DNA of 64,000 nucleotides from Desulfosudis oleivorans (GCA_020723325.1 DYJD01000001.1:1-64000), one strand, 5' to 3'; counted from the stretch's first letter, positions 15,763-25,478 are shown. Numbers and translations are program-made. Notes: generated by a model not told the origin, from the sequence alone.

Positions 15763-17408
15763 TTCGTTCGGTATTGATCCGCCGGTTTAAACGCTTCCGG
15801 GAACTCCGCTTCGAGTTGAACGGCCGTCATGTGGTGCTGGCCGGACCCAACAATATGGGCAAGACCACCATTCTGCAGGCCATTGCCGCCTGGTCCCTGG
15901 CCTTTGCGCGCTGGAGGGGACTGAACGATTTCCAGCGTCGCGGCGGATACTATACCAAGGCGCCCATTGCCAGACAGGCGTTTTCCGCCGTGCCCCTGAG
16001 GCGTTTTGATCTGATGTGGGCCGAGCGGGATTATCGCGGCAACCTGGAAATCGAGATCGCCTCCACGGAAGGCTGGTCCGTCAACATGGAGCTGATCGCC
16101 GACAGCACCGAACAGATTTTCGTGCGTCCGAGTCGCAATACCGATCCGGGAATGTTGCGCGATGTGGGATTGGAGTCGGTATTTGTGCCGGCCATGAGTG
16201 GCTTGAGCAAGGAGGAGCCCTTGTATGCCCGGCCGGAAACCGTGGCTGATCTGTTGGGGCAGGCCAAACCCGGAGATGTGCTGCGCAATCTTCTGTATCA
16301 GACCCATCTGTCCCAAACCGCCTGGGAGTCCCTGACCGAAGCGATCCAACGCTTGTTCGGATATGGTCTGCTGCCGCCGGATGCCTCCGGCGCCTATATC
16401 ATTGCCGAATATCAGGCCGGCAAGGAAGGAACCCGCTTCGATATTTCCAGCGCCGGCAGCGGTTTTCAGCAAGTGCTCATGCTGCTGACTTTTTTGAATA
16501 TCCGTCCGGCAACGGTTTTGCTGCTGGATGAACCGGACGCTCATTTGCATGTCATTCTGCAGGATTCCATCTACAGCGAATTGCGCAAGGTGGCGGAAAG
16601 GCAACAGTCGCAATTGGTCATCGCCACGCACTCGGAGGTGATCATCAATTCCGTCGAACCCCGGGAACTTTGGGTCATCATGCAGTCGGCCCGTCCCATG
16701 GCGGAAAGCAGCGAAAAAAGCCGATTGATCACTTCCCTGCGGGTGCTTTCCAATACGGATATCATGCTGGCCATGGAGGCCGAGGGTGTTTTATATGTCG
16801 AAGGATACACGGATCTCGAAATCCTGCGGGCTTGGGCGGAGATCTTGGGACATGGCGCTTCCGCGCTGCTAAAAGGCGTTTTCTGGAAGCCGACGGTTTG
16901 GGAGCCGCGCCTGGGATCGGACGGCATCCGGGCCAGGGATCATTATGAAGCCCTGCAATTGGTTCGAAAGGATTTGCCCGGTCTGGTGCTGGTGGACGGG
17001 GACGCCAAACCGGAGCTTCAGTCCACGGAGATCACCGGCAAGGGCTTGCAGCGCCTGCGCTGGCGGCGATATGAAATCGAGAACTATCTGGTACATCCTG
17101 AAGCTATTTTTCGTTTTGTGGCCCAAAAAGTCGGGGTTGAGGCTGCCGGACCTCATATCGAGGATATAAAGCGCCATTTCCAGGAAACATATCCGCCGGT
17201 CTTTTTAAAAGATCCCCTGGCCGATATCCCCTTTTTGAAGAACACCAAGGCGCGCACCCAATTATTACCGCCGGCATTGGACGCCGCCGGGTTGCCGGGA
17301 TTTCCCTATACACGTTATCATGAAATCGCGGCGGTCATGAAACCGGAAGAGATTCATCCGGAGGTTGCTGAAAAATTGGATCAACTGATGGAGGCATTCG
17401 GGCGATGA
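15759..17408 (+). CDS. AAA ATPase with TOPRIM-like C-terminus (OLD-like) in the restriction cassette
   Basis: This 549-residue protein begins with an ABC/SMC-type P-loop (GPNNMGKT, residues 29-36). The signature SAGSGFQQ, Walker B LLLDEPDAH (D257, E258) and a switch histidine in ATHSE (H291) follow. Beyond residue 340 it has VEGYTDLEIL (E348) and LVDGDAKPE (D413, D415), the acidic pattern of a TOPRIM nuclease or ligase fold, then RRYEIENYLV. This architecture is that of OLD-family anti-phage ATPases. It overlaps Mod upstream and Res downstream by ATGA junctions, so all three are translationally coupled. It appears intact. Its role in restriction or as a separate defence is unknown. Confidence 0.85.
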   Translation: MIRSVLIRRFKRFRELRFELNGRHVVLAGPNNMGKTTILQAIAAWSLAFARWRGLNDFQRRGGYYTKAPIARQAFSAVPLRRFDLMWAERDYRGNLEIEIASTEGWSVNMELIADSTEQIFVRPSRNTDPGMLRDVGLESVFVPAMSGLSKEEPLYARPETVADLLGQAKPGDVLRNLLYQTHLSQTAWESLTEAIQRLFGYGLLPPDASGAYIIAEYQAGKEGTRFDISSAGSGFQQVLMLLTFLNIRPATVLLLDEPDAHLHVILQDSIYSELRKVAERQQSQLVIATHSEVIINSVEPRELWVIMQSARPMAESSEKSRLITSLRVLSNTDIMLAMEAEGVLYVEGYTDLEILRAWAEILGHGASALLKGVFWKPTVWEPRLGSDGIRARDHYEALQLVRKDLPGLVLVDGDAKPELQSTEITGKGLQRLRWRRYEIENYLVHPEAIFRFVAQKVGVEAAGPHIEDIKRHFQETYPPVFLKDPLADIPFLKNTKARTQLLPPALDAAGLPGFPYTRYHEIAAVMKPEEIHPEVAEKLDQLMEAFGR

Positions 17409-20301
17409 CCGGCTTTGAAGTTCAAGATCCCATACTCAATTCACCCTTTGAGGAACCTTCGGCCTACTGGCTGATTGAGGAGGGGAAACAACCGGAAAAG
17501 CTTCCCGGCCGACGTCCGGCCCGGTATTTCTACCGTCCGCCCGGTCCTGCAACCGAAGGCGGGCGAATGGGGACGGCCATTGAGCTGAAACTGGTGAATC
17601 GCACAAAATGGCCACCGGTACGGGGAAAACCACGGTGATGGCCATGGTGGCCGCCTGGTCGATTTTGAATAAAGTCAACAACCGCAGCGATGGGCGCTTT
17701 AGCGATGCCGTGGTGGTGGTATGCCCGAATGTAACCATTCGCGGGCGGCTGCGGGAGCTGGACCCCAACGAGGGCGAAGCCAGCGTTTATCGCACCCGCG
17801 ATCTTATACCGCCGCATCTGATGCCGACCCTGACCCAAGGGCGGGTGATGGTGACCAATTGGCACATTTTCGAGCGTCAAACCATTCAAGTGGGCGGAAC
17901 TCCGGCGCGGGTCAGCAAAGTCGGCGTGCCCTTACGAACCACCGAAACCATTACCATCGGCCCCAAAACCACTACCGCGCGCGGTACGCGTTATTTGACC
18001 GAATCCGTTCTGCAGCGTCAGATCGACCTTGGTTTGGTAAGGATCGTCAGTGAGGAGCGTGATAAAAAGAACGGTTTGAGGAAAGTGAAAGTCGAAGCTT
18101 TTCGATATGTGGAAAGCGATACCAAATGGCTTGAACGGGTGCTAGGAAAGGAGATCGGAGCCAAACAAAATCTTATCATAATGAACGATGAGGCCCATCA
18201 TGCCTACCGCATCAAGGCCCAGGAGATAGAAGAGCAGCAGGGTCTGTTTGATGACGCGGAAGAGTTGGAGGAGGAGGCGGAATTCGCGCGGGAAGCCACG
18301 GTTTGGGTGGAAGGGCTGGATCGCATCCATCGCTTGCGGAATGTCAATTTCTGCGTCGATTTATCCGCCACGCCTTTTTATCTGGCGGCCTCGGGCAACG
18401 AGGCCAATAGGCCGTTTCCATGGGTGGTCAGTGAGTTCGGCTTGACGGACGCCATTGAATCCGGCCTGACGAAAATACCGCAATTGGCGGTGCGGGATAC
18501 CAGCGGCGGGGAGATACCCGGTTTTTTCAATATCTGGCAGTGGATTATTCCCAAATTGACACCTGCGGAACGTGGCGGGCGCAAAGGCACACCCAAGCCG
18601 GAGTCTGTTTTAAAATACGCGCACCATCCCATTGCCATGCTGGGAGGGCTATGGGAGGAAACACTGGCGGAATGGCAAAAGGAAACCAATGATCCACGGC
18701 CGCCGGTTTTTATTTTGGTATGCAAGAACACCCAGATCGCCAAGGTCGTTTTTGACTGGCTTGCCTTTGATCAACGGCCGGCGGGAATTCCGCCGGCCAA
18801 TCTGACCGGTTTTCGAAATACGGAAAAGGAGACCCATACCATCCGGGTGGACACCAAGGTGATTCAAGAAACGGATTCGCCGGGCGCCAAAGCGGACGAA
18901 ATGCTGTGGATGCGCTTTACACTGGATACGGTGGGAAAGCTGCAATGGCCCGCGGATCGCCAGGGAAGACCGCTTTTCCCGGAGAATTTCGAGCTGCTTG
19001 CCCAAAAGCTGGGCCGGCCTCTGCATCCGCCCGGCCGGGATGTGCGTTGCATCGTCAGCGTCGGTATGCTGACGGAAGGGTGGGACTGCAATACGGTAAA
19101 GTACATTATCGGTTTGCGACCCTTCATGTCTCAACTACTCTGTGAACAAGTGGTCGGTCGCGGACTTCGCCGGGCAAGTTATCAACCGGACCCGGAGACC
19201 GGTAAATTCTCCGAGGAAGTCGCCAAAATTTTCGGGGTCCCTTTTGAGGTGATACCGTTCAAGGCCAATACCGGCGGCGGACCACGGCCGGAAACAAAAC
19301 GATATCATGTCCATGCCATCCCGGCAAAAGAAGCCTGCCGCATTATTTTCCCGCGGGTGGAAGGTTATATCCAGACCATTCAAAGCCGGGTGACCATTGA
19401 TTGGGAAAAGGAGTCTGTCTTGACATTGGACCCCATCAATATCCCGCCCCAGGTTCAGATGAAGGCGTCCTTACCTGCCAATTCTGGCCGGCCCACTCTT
19501 TCCGGACCTGGAAGACTTGAGGATATATCCCTGAACCCGTTTCGAGAGAAAAGAAGGAAGCAGGAACTGATTTTTGAATTGGCTGCGACCTTGACGCGTG
19601 AATATATCGGACAAGGAAAAAGCGAGCTTTCGCCCCATGTGCTTTTTCCCCAGTTGGTCCATATCGTCGGACGGTATCTGGAAGAAAAAGTAAAAGCCGA
19701 CCCTCCGGCGGATATGATGGATGTTTTCCTATCACCCTACTATGGCTGGGTCATAGAAAATTTAATTCATGCCATTCGACCGGATACTGCCCAAGGCGAG
19801 GCTCCTGAAGTGCCGAAATATGAGCGGCATCGCAAGCCCGGATCAACCGAAGAAGTCGATTTCTGGACCAGTCGCCCGGTACGTGAAGTCGTCAACAGTC
19901 ATTTGAATTATATTGTCGCGGATACGAAAAAATGGGAGCAGTCGGCTGCCTTTTTCATTGATACCCATCCATGGACGGCTGCATTTGTAAAGAATTCAGG
20001 ACTCGGTTTTGCCATCCCGTATTTCCATAACGGCCAGTCTCATGACTATGTTCCTGATTTTATTATTCGCCTTAAATCGAATTCCGCAATAGACCAATAC
20101 CTAATATTGGAAACCAAAGGATATGATCCCCTGGCAGATGTCAAAAAAGCGGCTGCCGAGCGATGGGTAAAAGCGGTGAATGCAGATGGGCAGTATGGGC
20201 ACTGGCAGTATGCAATAGTGCGTAGTCCGGAAAAAGTAGTGGAAGCCATCGGGAAGGCGTTTCAACAACCAGAAATCGCATCATCCAGACTCCGCCATTA
20301 G
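17405..20301 (+). pseudogene. Restriction subunit (type III Res-like helicase-nuclease), broken by internal deletion and frameshift
   Basis: The first ~65 codons from ATG 17405 (DPILNSPFEEPSAYWLIEEG, then GRRPARYFYRPPG and IELKLVNR) are the N-terminus of a BPTD_3080-type restriction protein. At about 17604 the frame is lost. From 17608 another frame continues with the Walker A region MATGTGKTTV, then NDEAHHAY (helicase DEAH, 194-197 of this frame), SATP (253-256), VGRGLRR (516-522) and a PD-ExK nuclease site D817, E835, K837. Relatives carry roughly a hundred residues between LVNR and the Walker motif, absent here. So a deletion also shifted the frame. The 897-residue fragment could start at 17608 but would lack the N-terminal domain; inactivity is likely, not proven. 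Confidence 0.8.
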
Positions 20302-20346
20302 CGGCATAAACGCAGTAAGGTGCCTATTTATTTCTGAATGAAAAAA

Positions 20347-21582
20347 TCAAGTTTGTTTTAAGTATTTTATGATCCCTTGCCCTGCCGCAAATCCGCTGGA
20401 CCAGGCCCATTGGAGATTGGTGCCGCCGATGGGGCCGTCCACGTCCAGGACTTCGCCGGCGAAGAAAAGACCTGGGACCATGGTTGATTCAAGGGTTTTG
20501 GGGTTCACTTCCGCAAGATCCACTCCACCTGATGTGACTTCCGCCTTTTGATAACCCATGGCGGCCTTGACCGGCAAGGGGCAGGCACAAATCTGCCGGA
20601 TCAACGCTTCGCGCTGTTGTTTCGGCAGTCGGGCCAAGGTCGGATTTTCATCCAAGCCGGCCTTATGCAGAATGGCTTCACCAAGGCGCATGGGCAAGCG
20701 CTCACTCAGCCAGGTTTTGAGGGTTTTTCTAGGGTGTTCCGCGGTTGCCTGAAGGATTTCGGCGGTGAGGGAAGTATTGTTTTTTCCCGGCAGAAAATTA
20801 GCATGGATGGTTTTATCCTGATGATTAATCCAGTGGCGGCTGATATTCAATACGCATGGGCCGCTGAAGCCGGCATGGGTGAATAAAAAAGGTCCTTCAA
20901 AACGGATTTCCCTGCCGGAATCAGTTGAAAGGGATAGGGCGCAGGGGAGGGTAATGCCAGCCAGCTTTTTCCAGTCCGGATCTTGGGTGATGAGGGGTGT
21001 CAGGGCCGGATGGATGGCGGTGACGGCATGCCCCTGGCCCTTTGCCAACAGGAATCCGGAGCCGTCGCTCCCGGTTTGGGGATACGATCTGCCGCCCGGG
21101 CACAAAAGTACCGCCTTGGATAAATATCGGCTGCGGTCACTGCAAACCTGAAAGAATCCTTGCTCCCGCAGGATTGCGTCTACCTTGCGATCCGTGTGTA
21201 ATTCCACCGTGTCCGGCAGATGTCTAAGTAATGCCTCTAGAACTTCCTTGGCAGACTGGCTGACCGGGAACAGATTACCGTCCGGTTCCTGAATCAGGAG
21301 AACACCGATTTTTTTAAAGAAGGCCGCGGTTTTTAGGGGAGAAAAAGCCGCCAGCACATTTTTCACCGTGCGGGGGTGCGGGCAATTGTAGTCTGTATAC
21401 CGAATGTTGACATTGCTGATGTTGCACCTTCCGCCGCCGGTGGTTAGCAATTTTCGTCCGGGCTTTCCCTTACCTTCCAACAGAAGAACCCGAAGATCCG
21501 CTGCTCCGCATACCCCTGCGGCAATTAAACCGGCCGCCCCCGCACCGATGATGCCGACATCATATTCTCTTCTAACATACAT
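20347..21582 (-). CDS. HI0933/YhiN-family FAD-dependent oxidoreductase
   Basis: This 411-residue flavoprotein has the dinucleotide-binding motif IIGAGAAGLIAA at the N-terminus, then the family signature GRKLLTTGGGRCNISN. Near the end, GLFFAGEVLDVDGPIGGTNLQWAWSSGFAAG is seen as FAGEVLDVDGPIGG and NLQWAWSSG, the second FAD-contacting motif. The HI0933/YhiN family is widespread with no settled physiological reaction. It is convergent with the broken restriction gene, with 45 bases between. The start at 21582 gives the expected length. No operon partner is evident. Confidence 0.9.
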   Translation of the reverse strand: MYVRREYDVGIIGAGAAGLIAAGVCGAADLRVLLLEGKGKPGRKLLTTGGGRCNISNVNIRYTDYNCPHPRTVKNVLAAFSPLKTAAFFKKIGVLLIQEPDGNLFPVSQSAKEVLEALLRHLPDTVELHTDRKVDAILREQGFFQVCSDRSRYLSKAVLLCPGGRSYPQTGSDGSGFLLAKGQGHAVTAIHPALTPLITQDPDWKKLAGITLPCALSLSTDSGREIRFEGPFLFTHAGFSGPCVLNISRHWINHQDKTIHANFLPGKNNTSLTAEILQATAEHPRKTLKTWLSERLPMRLGEAILHKAGLDENPTLARLPKQQREALIRQICACPLPVKAAMGYQKAEVTSGGVDLAEVNPKTLESTMVPGLFFAGEVLDVDGPIGGTNLQWAWSSGFAAGQGIIKYLKQT

Positions 21583-21632
21583 ATCCAGACAGCACGAACC
21601 ATACCTGGTAAAACTTTTATTCCAACTGGTAT

Positions 21633-22403
21633 TTATTTACCATAGCCGCGAAATATTTCAGACACTTTTCCTTCTTTTACAAGATCATCAAAGGCTTTTT
21701 GAAAGGCAGCGATTACAGCGTCGGATGTTTCCTTGTGAAAGGCGTAGTACATGCTTTTTTTATCCAAAACAAAGACCGGCTCAAAATCATCCGGGTTGAG
21801 CCCGGCTTCCTTGCAAGTATTTATTGTGGTATCCTTGGTTTGGGCAGCCAGATCGATTCTTCCAATAGAAAGTTTTTTGGTGTTCTGTATGTTTGTACCT
21901 ACTTGATCAAAATCGCTGAGTTGCATTCCTGCATTTTTAACCAACAGGTCTTCCACAACATCACCTCGCAGGGTTCCGATCTTATACTTGCGCACATCCT
22001 CAAATGAATTTATTTTGATGTTCTTGCTTTTTAAGGCATACAAATTAAATTCAAGCTCAAAAATCGGCCCCACCCATTTAAACAGATTCTCTCTTTCTGC
22101 GGTTCTTGTGGTAGTAAAGAGTATTGTATTGGGTATTTCCTGAATCGTTTTGTAGGCGCGGGCCCAAGGCAGGATTTTTATATCCTTGCGTCCCTGGGTT
22201 GACCCGAGTCTTTCCAACATGAGCACGAGAATATCGGTGGATATGCCTTTGGTATTATCATCTTTGCTGAAATTATATGGTTCCCAATCTTCCGTCATGA
22301 TTGTAAATTGGGGGAGGGGTTCGGCATGGATTGCAATTACGGAAGAAAACACGCAAACAGCAACAAACAATAGGGAAAATGATGTTGTTTTGTGCAAATT
22401 CAT
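21633..22403 (-). CDS. Family 3 extracellular solute-binding protein, orphan
   Basis: This 256-residue protein has a Sec signal (MNLHKTTSFSLLFVAVCVFS through IHA) followed by a PBPb/SBP_bac_3 fold. EDWEPYNFS, PWARAYKTIQE and GTLRGDVVEDLL are typical of the periplasmic amino-acid-like binding proteins that often stand alone. No ABC permease or ATPase is adjacent, so it may feed a remote transporter or act as a ligand sensor. The start at 22403 has AAGGAGG just upstream. It is preceded by a spacer with a REP-like palindrome, so it is probably transcribed alone. Confidence 0.85.
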   Translation of the reverse strand: MNLHKTTSFSLLFVAVCVFSSVIAIHAEPLPQFTIMTEDWEPYNFSKDDNTKGISTDILVLMLERLGSTQGRKDIKILPWARAYKTIQEIPNTILFTTTRTAERENLFKWVGPIFELEFNLYALKSKNIKINSFEDVRKYKIGTLRGDVVEDLLVKNAGMQLSDFDQVGTNIQNTKKLSIGRIDLAAQTKDTTINTCKEAGLNPDDFEPVFVLDKKSMYYAFHKETSDAVIAAFQKAFDDLVKEGKVSEIFRGYGK

Positions 22404-22509
22404 AAGAACCTCCTTGCGCTATCGGTTGATTATGGATCTGGCAAACATCAATATCAATGGAATATTTTCGTTGGAGCGGTTCGCTAATTATCAGTGCGGT
22501 TCATGAATT

Positions 22510-22537
22510 ATAAGGGCGGTTTGCGAACCGTCCCTAC
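22510..22537. repeat. REP-like palindrome, copy 3
   Basis: Arms GGGCGGTTTG and CGAACCGTCC pair through two G-U type wobbles. The repeat overlaps the last codon of the phosphofructokinase gene and supplies its TAG stop (22534-22536). Half-site-like fragments (GCGGTTC) lie just upstream at 22476-22493. Confidence 0.65.
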
Positions 22538-23865
22538 TCGTTTTTCAACGAACCCTGGCCGGTAGATTCGATCACCGTGCGCCACAGCTTGCCGTTGGGG
22601 TTCACATGTTTGCGCTTGCCGGCCGAGGATTCCATGGGCACGTGGACAAAATGGTTGTTCCAGTTTCCGATGAGTAGTTTGGTTTTACCGGCCATGCCGG
22701 CATGCACCGCGTCCCGGCCCAGGAAGCCGCAGAAGACACTGTCGTTGGCGTTGGCCGGCAGGCTGCGGATCATGTAACTGGGATCAATGTATTTCAAGGC
22801 GATTTCCATTTTACGGGCATGGAAATAGTCGCTGATTTTTTCCTTTAGAAAAACGCCGATATCCTTGAGTTTGATGTTGCCGGAAGCATCCCGTTCGGCG
22901 CTGGCGCCTTCAAAGAATTTTTGCCCGGCGCCTTCAGCCACCACGATCACGGCATGCTTGCGGCTCTCCAGGCGTTTTTTCAATTTGGTGAGAAAGCCGC
23001 TGGGGCCTTCCAGGTCGAAATCCACTTCCGGGATCAGCACGAAATTGACTTCCTGCTTGGCCAGGGTGGCGGTGGTGGCGATGAAACCGGAATGGCGGCC
23101 CATGAGCTTGATGAGGCCGATGCCGTTGGGATATCCCTCGGCTTCGTTGTGGGCGCCTTCAATGGCCTGGGTGGCCACATCCACGGCGGTTTCAAAGCCG
23201 AAGGAGCGCGCCACCAGAAAAATATCGTTGTCAATGGTTTTGGGAATGCCCACCACGCTGATTTTCAGCCCGCGCTCCAGGATGGTGTCGGTGATGCGAT
23301 TGGCGGCCATGAGGGTGCCGTCGCCGCCGATCATGAAAAGAATGCCGATGTTCATACGTTCCAGGCAGTCCACGATATCGTCGATATCCTGAGGGCCCCG
23401 GGATGAGCCCAGGATGGAGCCGCCCATGTCCAGTATGTTCTCCACATTGCGGGGGGACAGTTCCATGACGTCATGGCCGAAAGACGGGATAAAACCCTGC
23501 AGGCCGTAACGGATGCCGTAAATATTGCGCACGCCGTAGCGATAATACAATTCCAGTACGATGGCCCGGATGATGTCGTTGAGGCCCGGGCAAAGACCGC
23601 CGCAGGTCACCAGGGCGCAGCGCATCTTGCTGGGATCAAAATAGATCTGACTGCGGGGGCCGGCCAGTTCAAAAGAAGGAATCGGCTGGCCTTTAGCAAC
23701 AAAGCTCAGTACTTTTTTTTCATCAACGAACAGCAGCACCCGGTCCTGGTCGGCAACAAAATGTTCCGTTATCGTATCGGTTTCTTTGTGAAGGGGGGAA
23801 GGAATTTTAGGGGTACCGAGGCTGAGGATTTCCGTGTTGATGGTGTCGATTTCCATGATATCCAT
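22534..23865 (-). CDS. ATP-dependent 6-phosphofructokinase
   Basis: This 443-residue PFK phosphorylates fructose 6-phosphate in glycolysis. Visible motifs are TCGGLCPGLND, GGSILGSSRG, GGDGTL and PKTIDNDI. The glycine after GGD favours ATP over pyrophosphate as donor, while the Lys in PKTIDND is the variant seen in the long PFK clade. The N-terminal extension of about 75 residues is usual for that clade. The ATG at 23865 follows GGAGC. The stop codon lies inside the REP-like palindrome, so the native C-terminus may have been altered there. It lies downstream of the KdsD gene in the same direction, with an AT-rich repeat between. Confidence 0.93.
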   Translation of the reverse strand: MDIMEIDTINTEILSLGTPKIPSPLHKETDTITEHFVADQDRVLLFVDEKKVLSFVAKGQPIPSFELAGPRSQIYFDPSKMRCALVTCGGLCPGLNDIIRAIVLELYYRYGVRNIYGIRYGLQGFIPSFGHDVMELSPRNVENILDMGGSILGSSRGPQDIDDIVDCLERMNIGILFMIGGDGTLMAANRITDTILERGLKISVVGIPKTIDNDIFLVARSFGFETAVDVATQAIEGAHNEAEGYPNGIGLIKLMGRHSGFIATTATLAKQEVNFVLIPEVDFDLEGPSGFLTKLKKRLESRKHAVIVVAEGAGQKFFEGASAERDASGNIKLKDIGVFLKEKISDYFHARKMEIALKYIDPSYMIRSLPANANDSVFCGFLGRDAVHAGMAGKTKLLIGNWNNHFVHVPMESSAGKRKHVNPNGKLWRTVIESTGQGSLKNE

Positions 23866-23897
23866 AATCGCTGCTCCATCTATGGTTGCGGTAGTAA

Positions 23898-24008
23898 ATC
23901 GTTAATCATTAAACATTAACAATTGATTATTAATTATTATTCCAAATTTATTCCTGCCGGCCCAATATATAATAATTAATAATTAATTGCTAATAATTAA
24001 TTATTAAT
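23898..24008. repeat. AT-rich TTAAT repeat cluster between PFK and KdsD genes
   Basis: Many overlapping units such as AATTGATTATTAATTATTA and ATAATTAATAATTAATTGC occur in direct and inverted orientation. It matches the character of the tracts at 5519 and 6830. Confidence 0.55.
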
Positions 24009-24015
24009 AGTAGCG

Positions 24016-24990
24016 CTAGCTACCGTTGAATTTGAAAGCGCCCTTGCCGAGGATATCGTGCAGATGTAGAATTCCTTGAACTTGTTTGGCTTCATCTGTT
24101 ACCGGCAAAACAGTGATCTGATATTCTTCCATGAGGTTGAGGGCATCATAGACCGGTGTCTCCGGCCCGACAGTGAGCGGAGTGGGAGTCATCACCGCTT
24201 CGACTGGCAGACTGCGGATTTCTTTTTGCTGGGCCACACAGCGGCGGATATCGCCGTCGGTGATGATGCCGGTCAGGCGGCCGGCCGGGGTGACGATGAG
24301 GGCCACTCCCAGCTTGAGCTGATTGATGATGGCCAAGGCCGCCGGCATGCTGCTGCCGGCCGCAACTGTGGGCACATCCCCGCCGGTGAGCATGATGTCG
24401 GCCACATTCAGTGACAGGCGCTGGCCCAGGGCACCGCCGGGATGGAATTTTTTGAAATCGCTGAGCTTGAATTCGCGTTTGTTGATCAGGGTCACGGCCA
24501 GGGCGTCGCCCATGGCCAGCGCCGCGGTGGTGCTGGCAGTGGGAGCCATGCCCAGGGGGCAGGCCTCTTTTTCCACCCCCACATCAATGAATAGATCGCT
24601 CAATTTGGCCAGAGTGGAATTGGGTTTGCCTGTGAAAGCGATTACCCGGCAACCGATTTGCCGGATGTTGGGGATCAGGACATTCAGCTCTTCGGTTTCA
24701 CCGCTGTTGGAAATGGCCAGGAAAATATCCCCTTTGGACACATTGCCCAAATCGCCGTGCATGGCCTCCACCGGATGCAGAAACAGGGCGCGGGTGCCGG
24801 TGCTGTTCAGGGTGGCGACGATTTTTTGGGCAATCAGCCCGGATTTGCCGATGCCGGCGATGATCACCCGGCCTTTGGTGCTGTAAATCCATTCCACCAT
24901 TTGGCTGAAGCTGTCGGTGATCTTATCCACCAGATTGAGGATCCCTTCAGCTTCAATTTTCAAAACTTCTTTGGCTTGCTCGATGATCAT
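24016..24990 (-). CDS. kdsD: Arabinose-5-phosphate isomerase (KdsD/KpsF family)
   Basis: This 324-residue enzyme converts ribulose 5-phosphate to arabinose 5-phosphate, the first step of Kdo synthesis for lipopolysaccharide. An N-terminal SIS domain (GIGKSGLIAQKIVATLNSTG, then HGDLGNV and ISNSGETEEL) is followed by two CBS domains from about residue 200 (ADIMLTGGDVPTV and VMTPTPLTV). The presence of this gene supports a Gram-negative outer membrane. Start at 24990. It has a divergent neighbour at 25162 and shares a promoter-bearing spacer with it. Confidence 0.93.
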   Translation of the reverse strand: MIIEQAKEVLKIEAEGILNLVDKITDSFSQMVEWIYSTKGRVIIAGIGKSGLIAQKIVATLNSTGTRALFLHPVEAMHGDLGNVSKGDIFLAISNSGETEELNVLIPNIRQIGCRVIAFTGKPNSTLAKLSDLFIDVGVEKEACPLGMAPTASTTAALAMGDALAVTLINKREFKLSDFKKFHPGGALGQRLSLNVADIMLTGGDVPTVAAGSSMPAALAIINQLKLGVALIVTPAGRLTGIITDGDIRRCVAQQKEIRSLPVEAVMTPTPLTVGPETPVYDALNLMEEYQITVLPVTDEAKQVQGILHLHDILGKGAFKFNGS

Positions 24991-25032
24991 GGCTGCAATC
25001 CTTCCTGCATATCAAAAACTATAAAAATACTA

Positions 25033-25061
25033 TTGACAATCGAAAAGTCAATATTTATTAT
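25033..25061 (+). promoter_or_regulatory. Sigma-70 promoter for the small Cys-rich protein
   Basis: Perfect TTGACA at 25033-25038, a 17-base spacer, then TATTAT at 25056-25061. The -35 is also part of a TTGAC...GTCAA inverted repeat. Transcription would begin near 25068, about 95 bases before the gene. Confidence 0.65.
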
Positions 25062-25161
25062 CACAAGACTTGATGTGGGGCATGGTTTTCAATCATGGAA
25101 TCATGGCTCTGAAATCAAGTGACTATCATCCACATCAAATAACCGTTAAGGAAGATGAAAA

Positions 25162-25368
25162 ATGGGAAACATTATTGATAAATGCCAAGGTTGTGAAAAA
25201 ATCGACCCTTCCAACAACTGTATGATTTATGCCAATCCGGCGCGCCAGATGCGTTGGGTGGAGGGCGGTTCCAGTCTGGGTTGCGCGTTCAACCGCAAAA
25301 CCCATGTGGTGGAAAAAGCCCCCCAGACTAAGACCCGCGTGGGTCAACAGAAACAGAAAAAGAAATAG
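25162..25368 (+). CDS. Small cysteine-rich protein (PxxKW-like)
   Basis: This 68-residue protein has four cysteines (CQGC at the N-terminus, NNC and GC later), a PARQMRW segment and a Lys/Gln-rich basic tail. It resembles small Cys-rich PxxKW-type proteins that I associate with sulfate-reducing Desulfobacterota; that link is from memory. The Cys pattern suggests a bound metal. AAGGAAGATGAAAA precedes the ATG. It has a strong promoter upstream and a terminator downstream, so it is probably a monocistronic, well-expressed gene. Confidence 0.7.
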   Translation: MGNIIDKCQGCEKIDPSNNCMIYANPARQMRWVEGGSSLGCAFNRKTHVVEKAPQTKTRVGQQKQKKK

Positions 25369-25421
25369 GTCGGTTTTACTTTTTGCCGGATTTCCAAGGC
25401 GTTTGCCTTTATTTCAAATAC

Positions 25422-25457
25422 AAAAAAACCCTGCCTGGAAAAGGCAGGGTTTTTTTA
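25422..25457 (+). terminator. Intrinsic terminator
   Basis: ACCCTGCC and GGCAGGGT form a perfect stem with a 7-base loop, followed by a run of T. An A-run on the other side means it could work in both directions. It ends only about 22 bases before the aminotransferase ATG. Confidence 0.85.
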
Positions 25458-25478
25458 TTAAAAGACAAGGAAGAGCAC

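Noticed and set aside
22404-22533. tRNA-like or small RNA gene upstream of the family 3 binding protein
   Set aside because: The only structure is the REP-like palindrome and its half-site fragments; no cloverleaf could be drawn.
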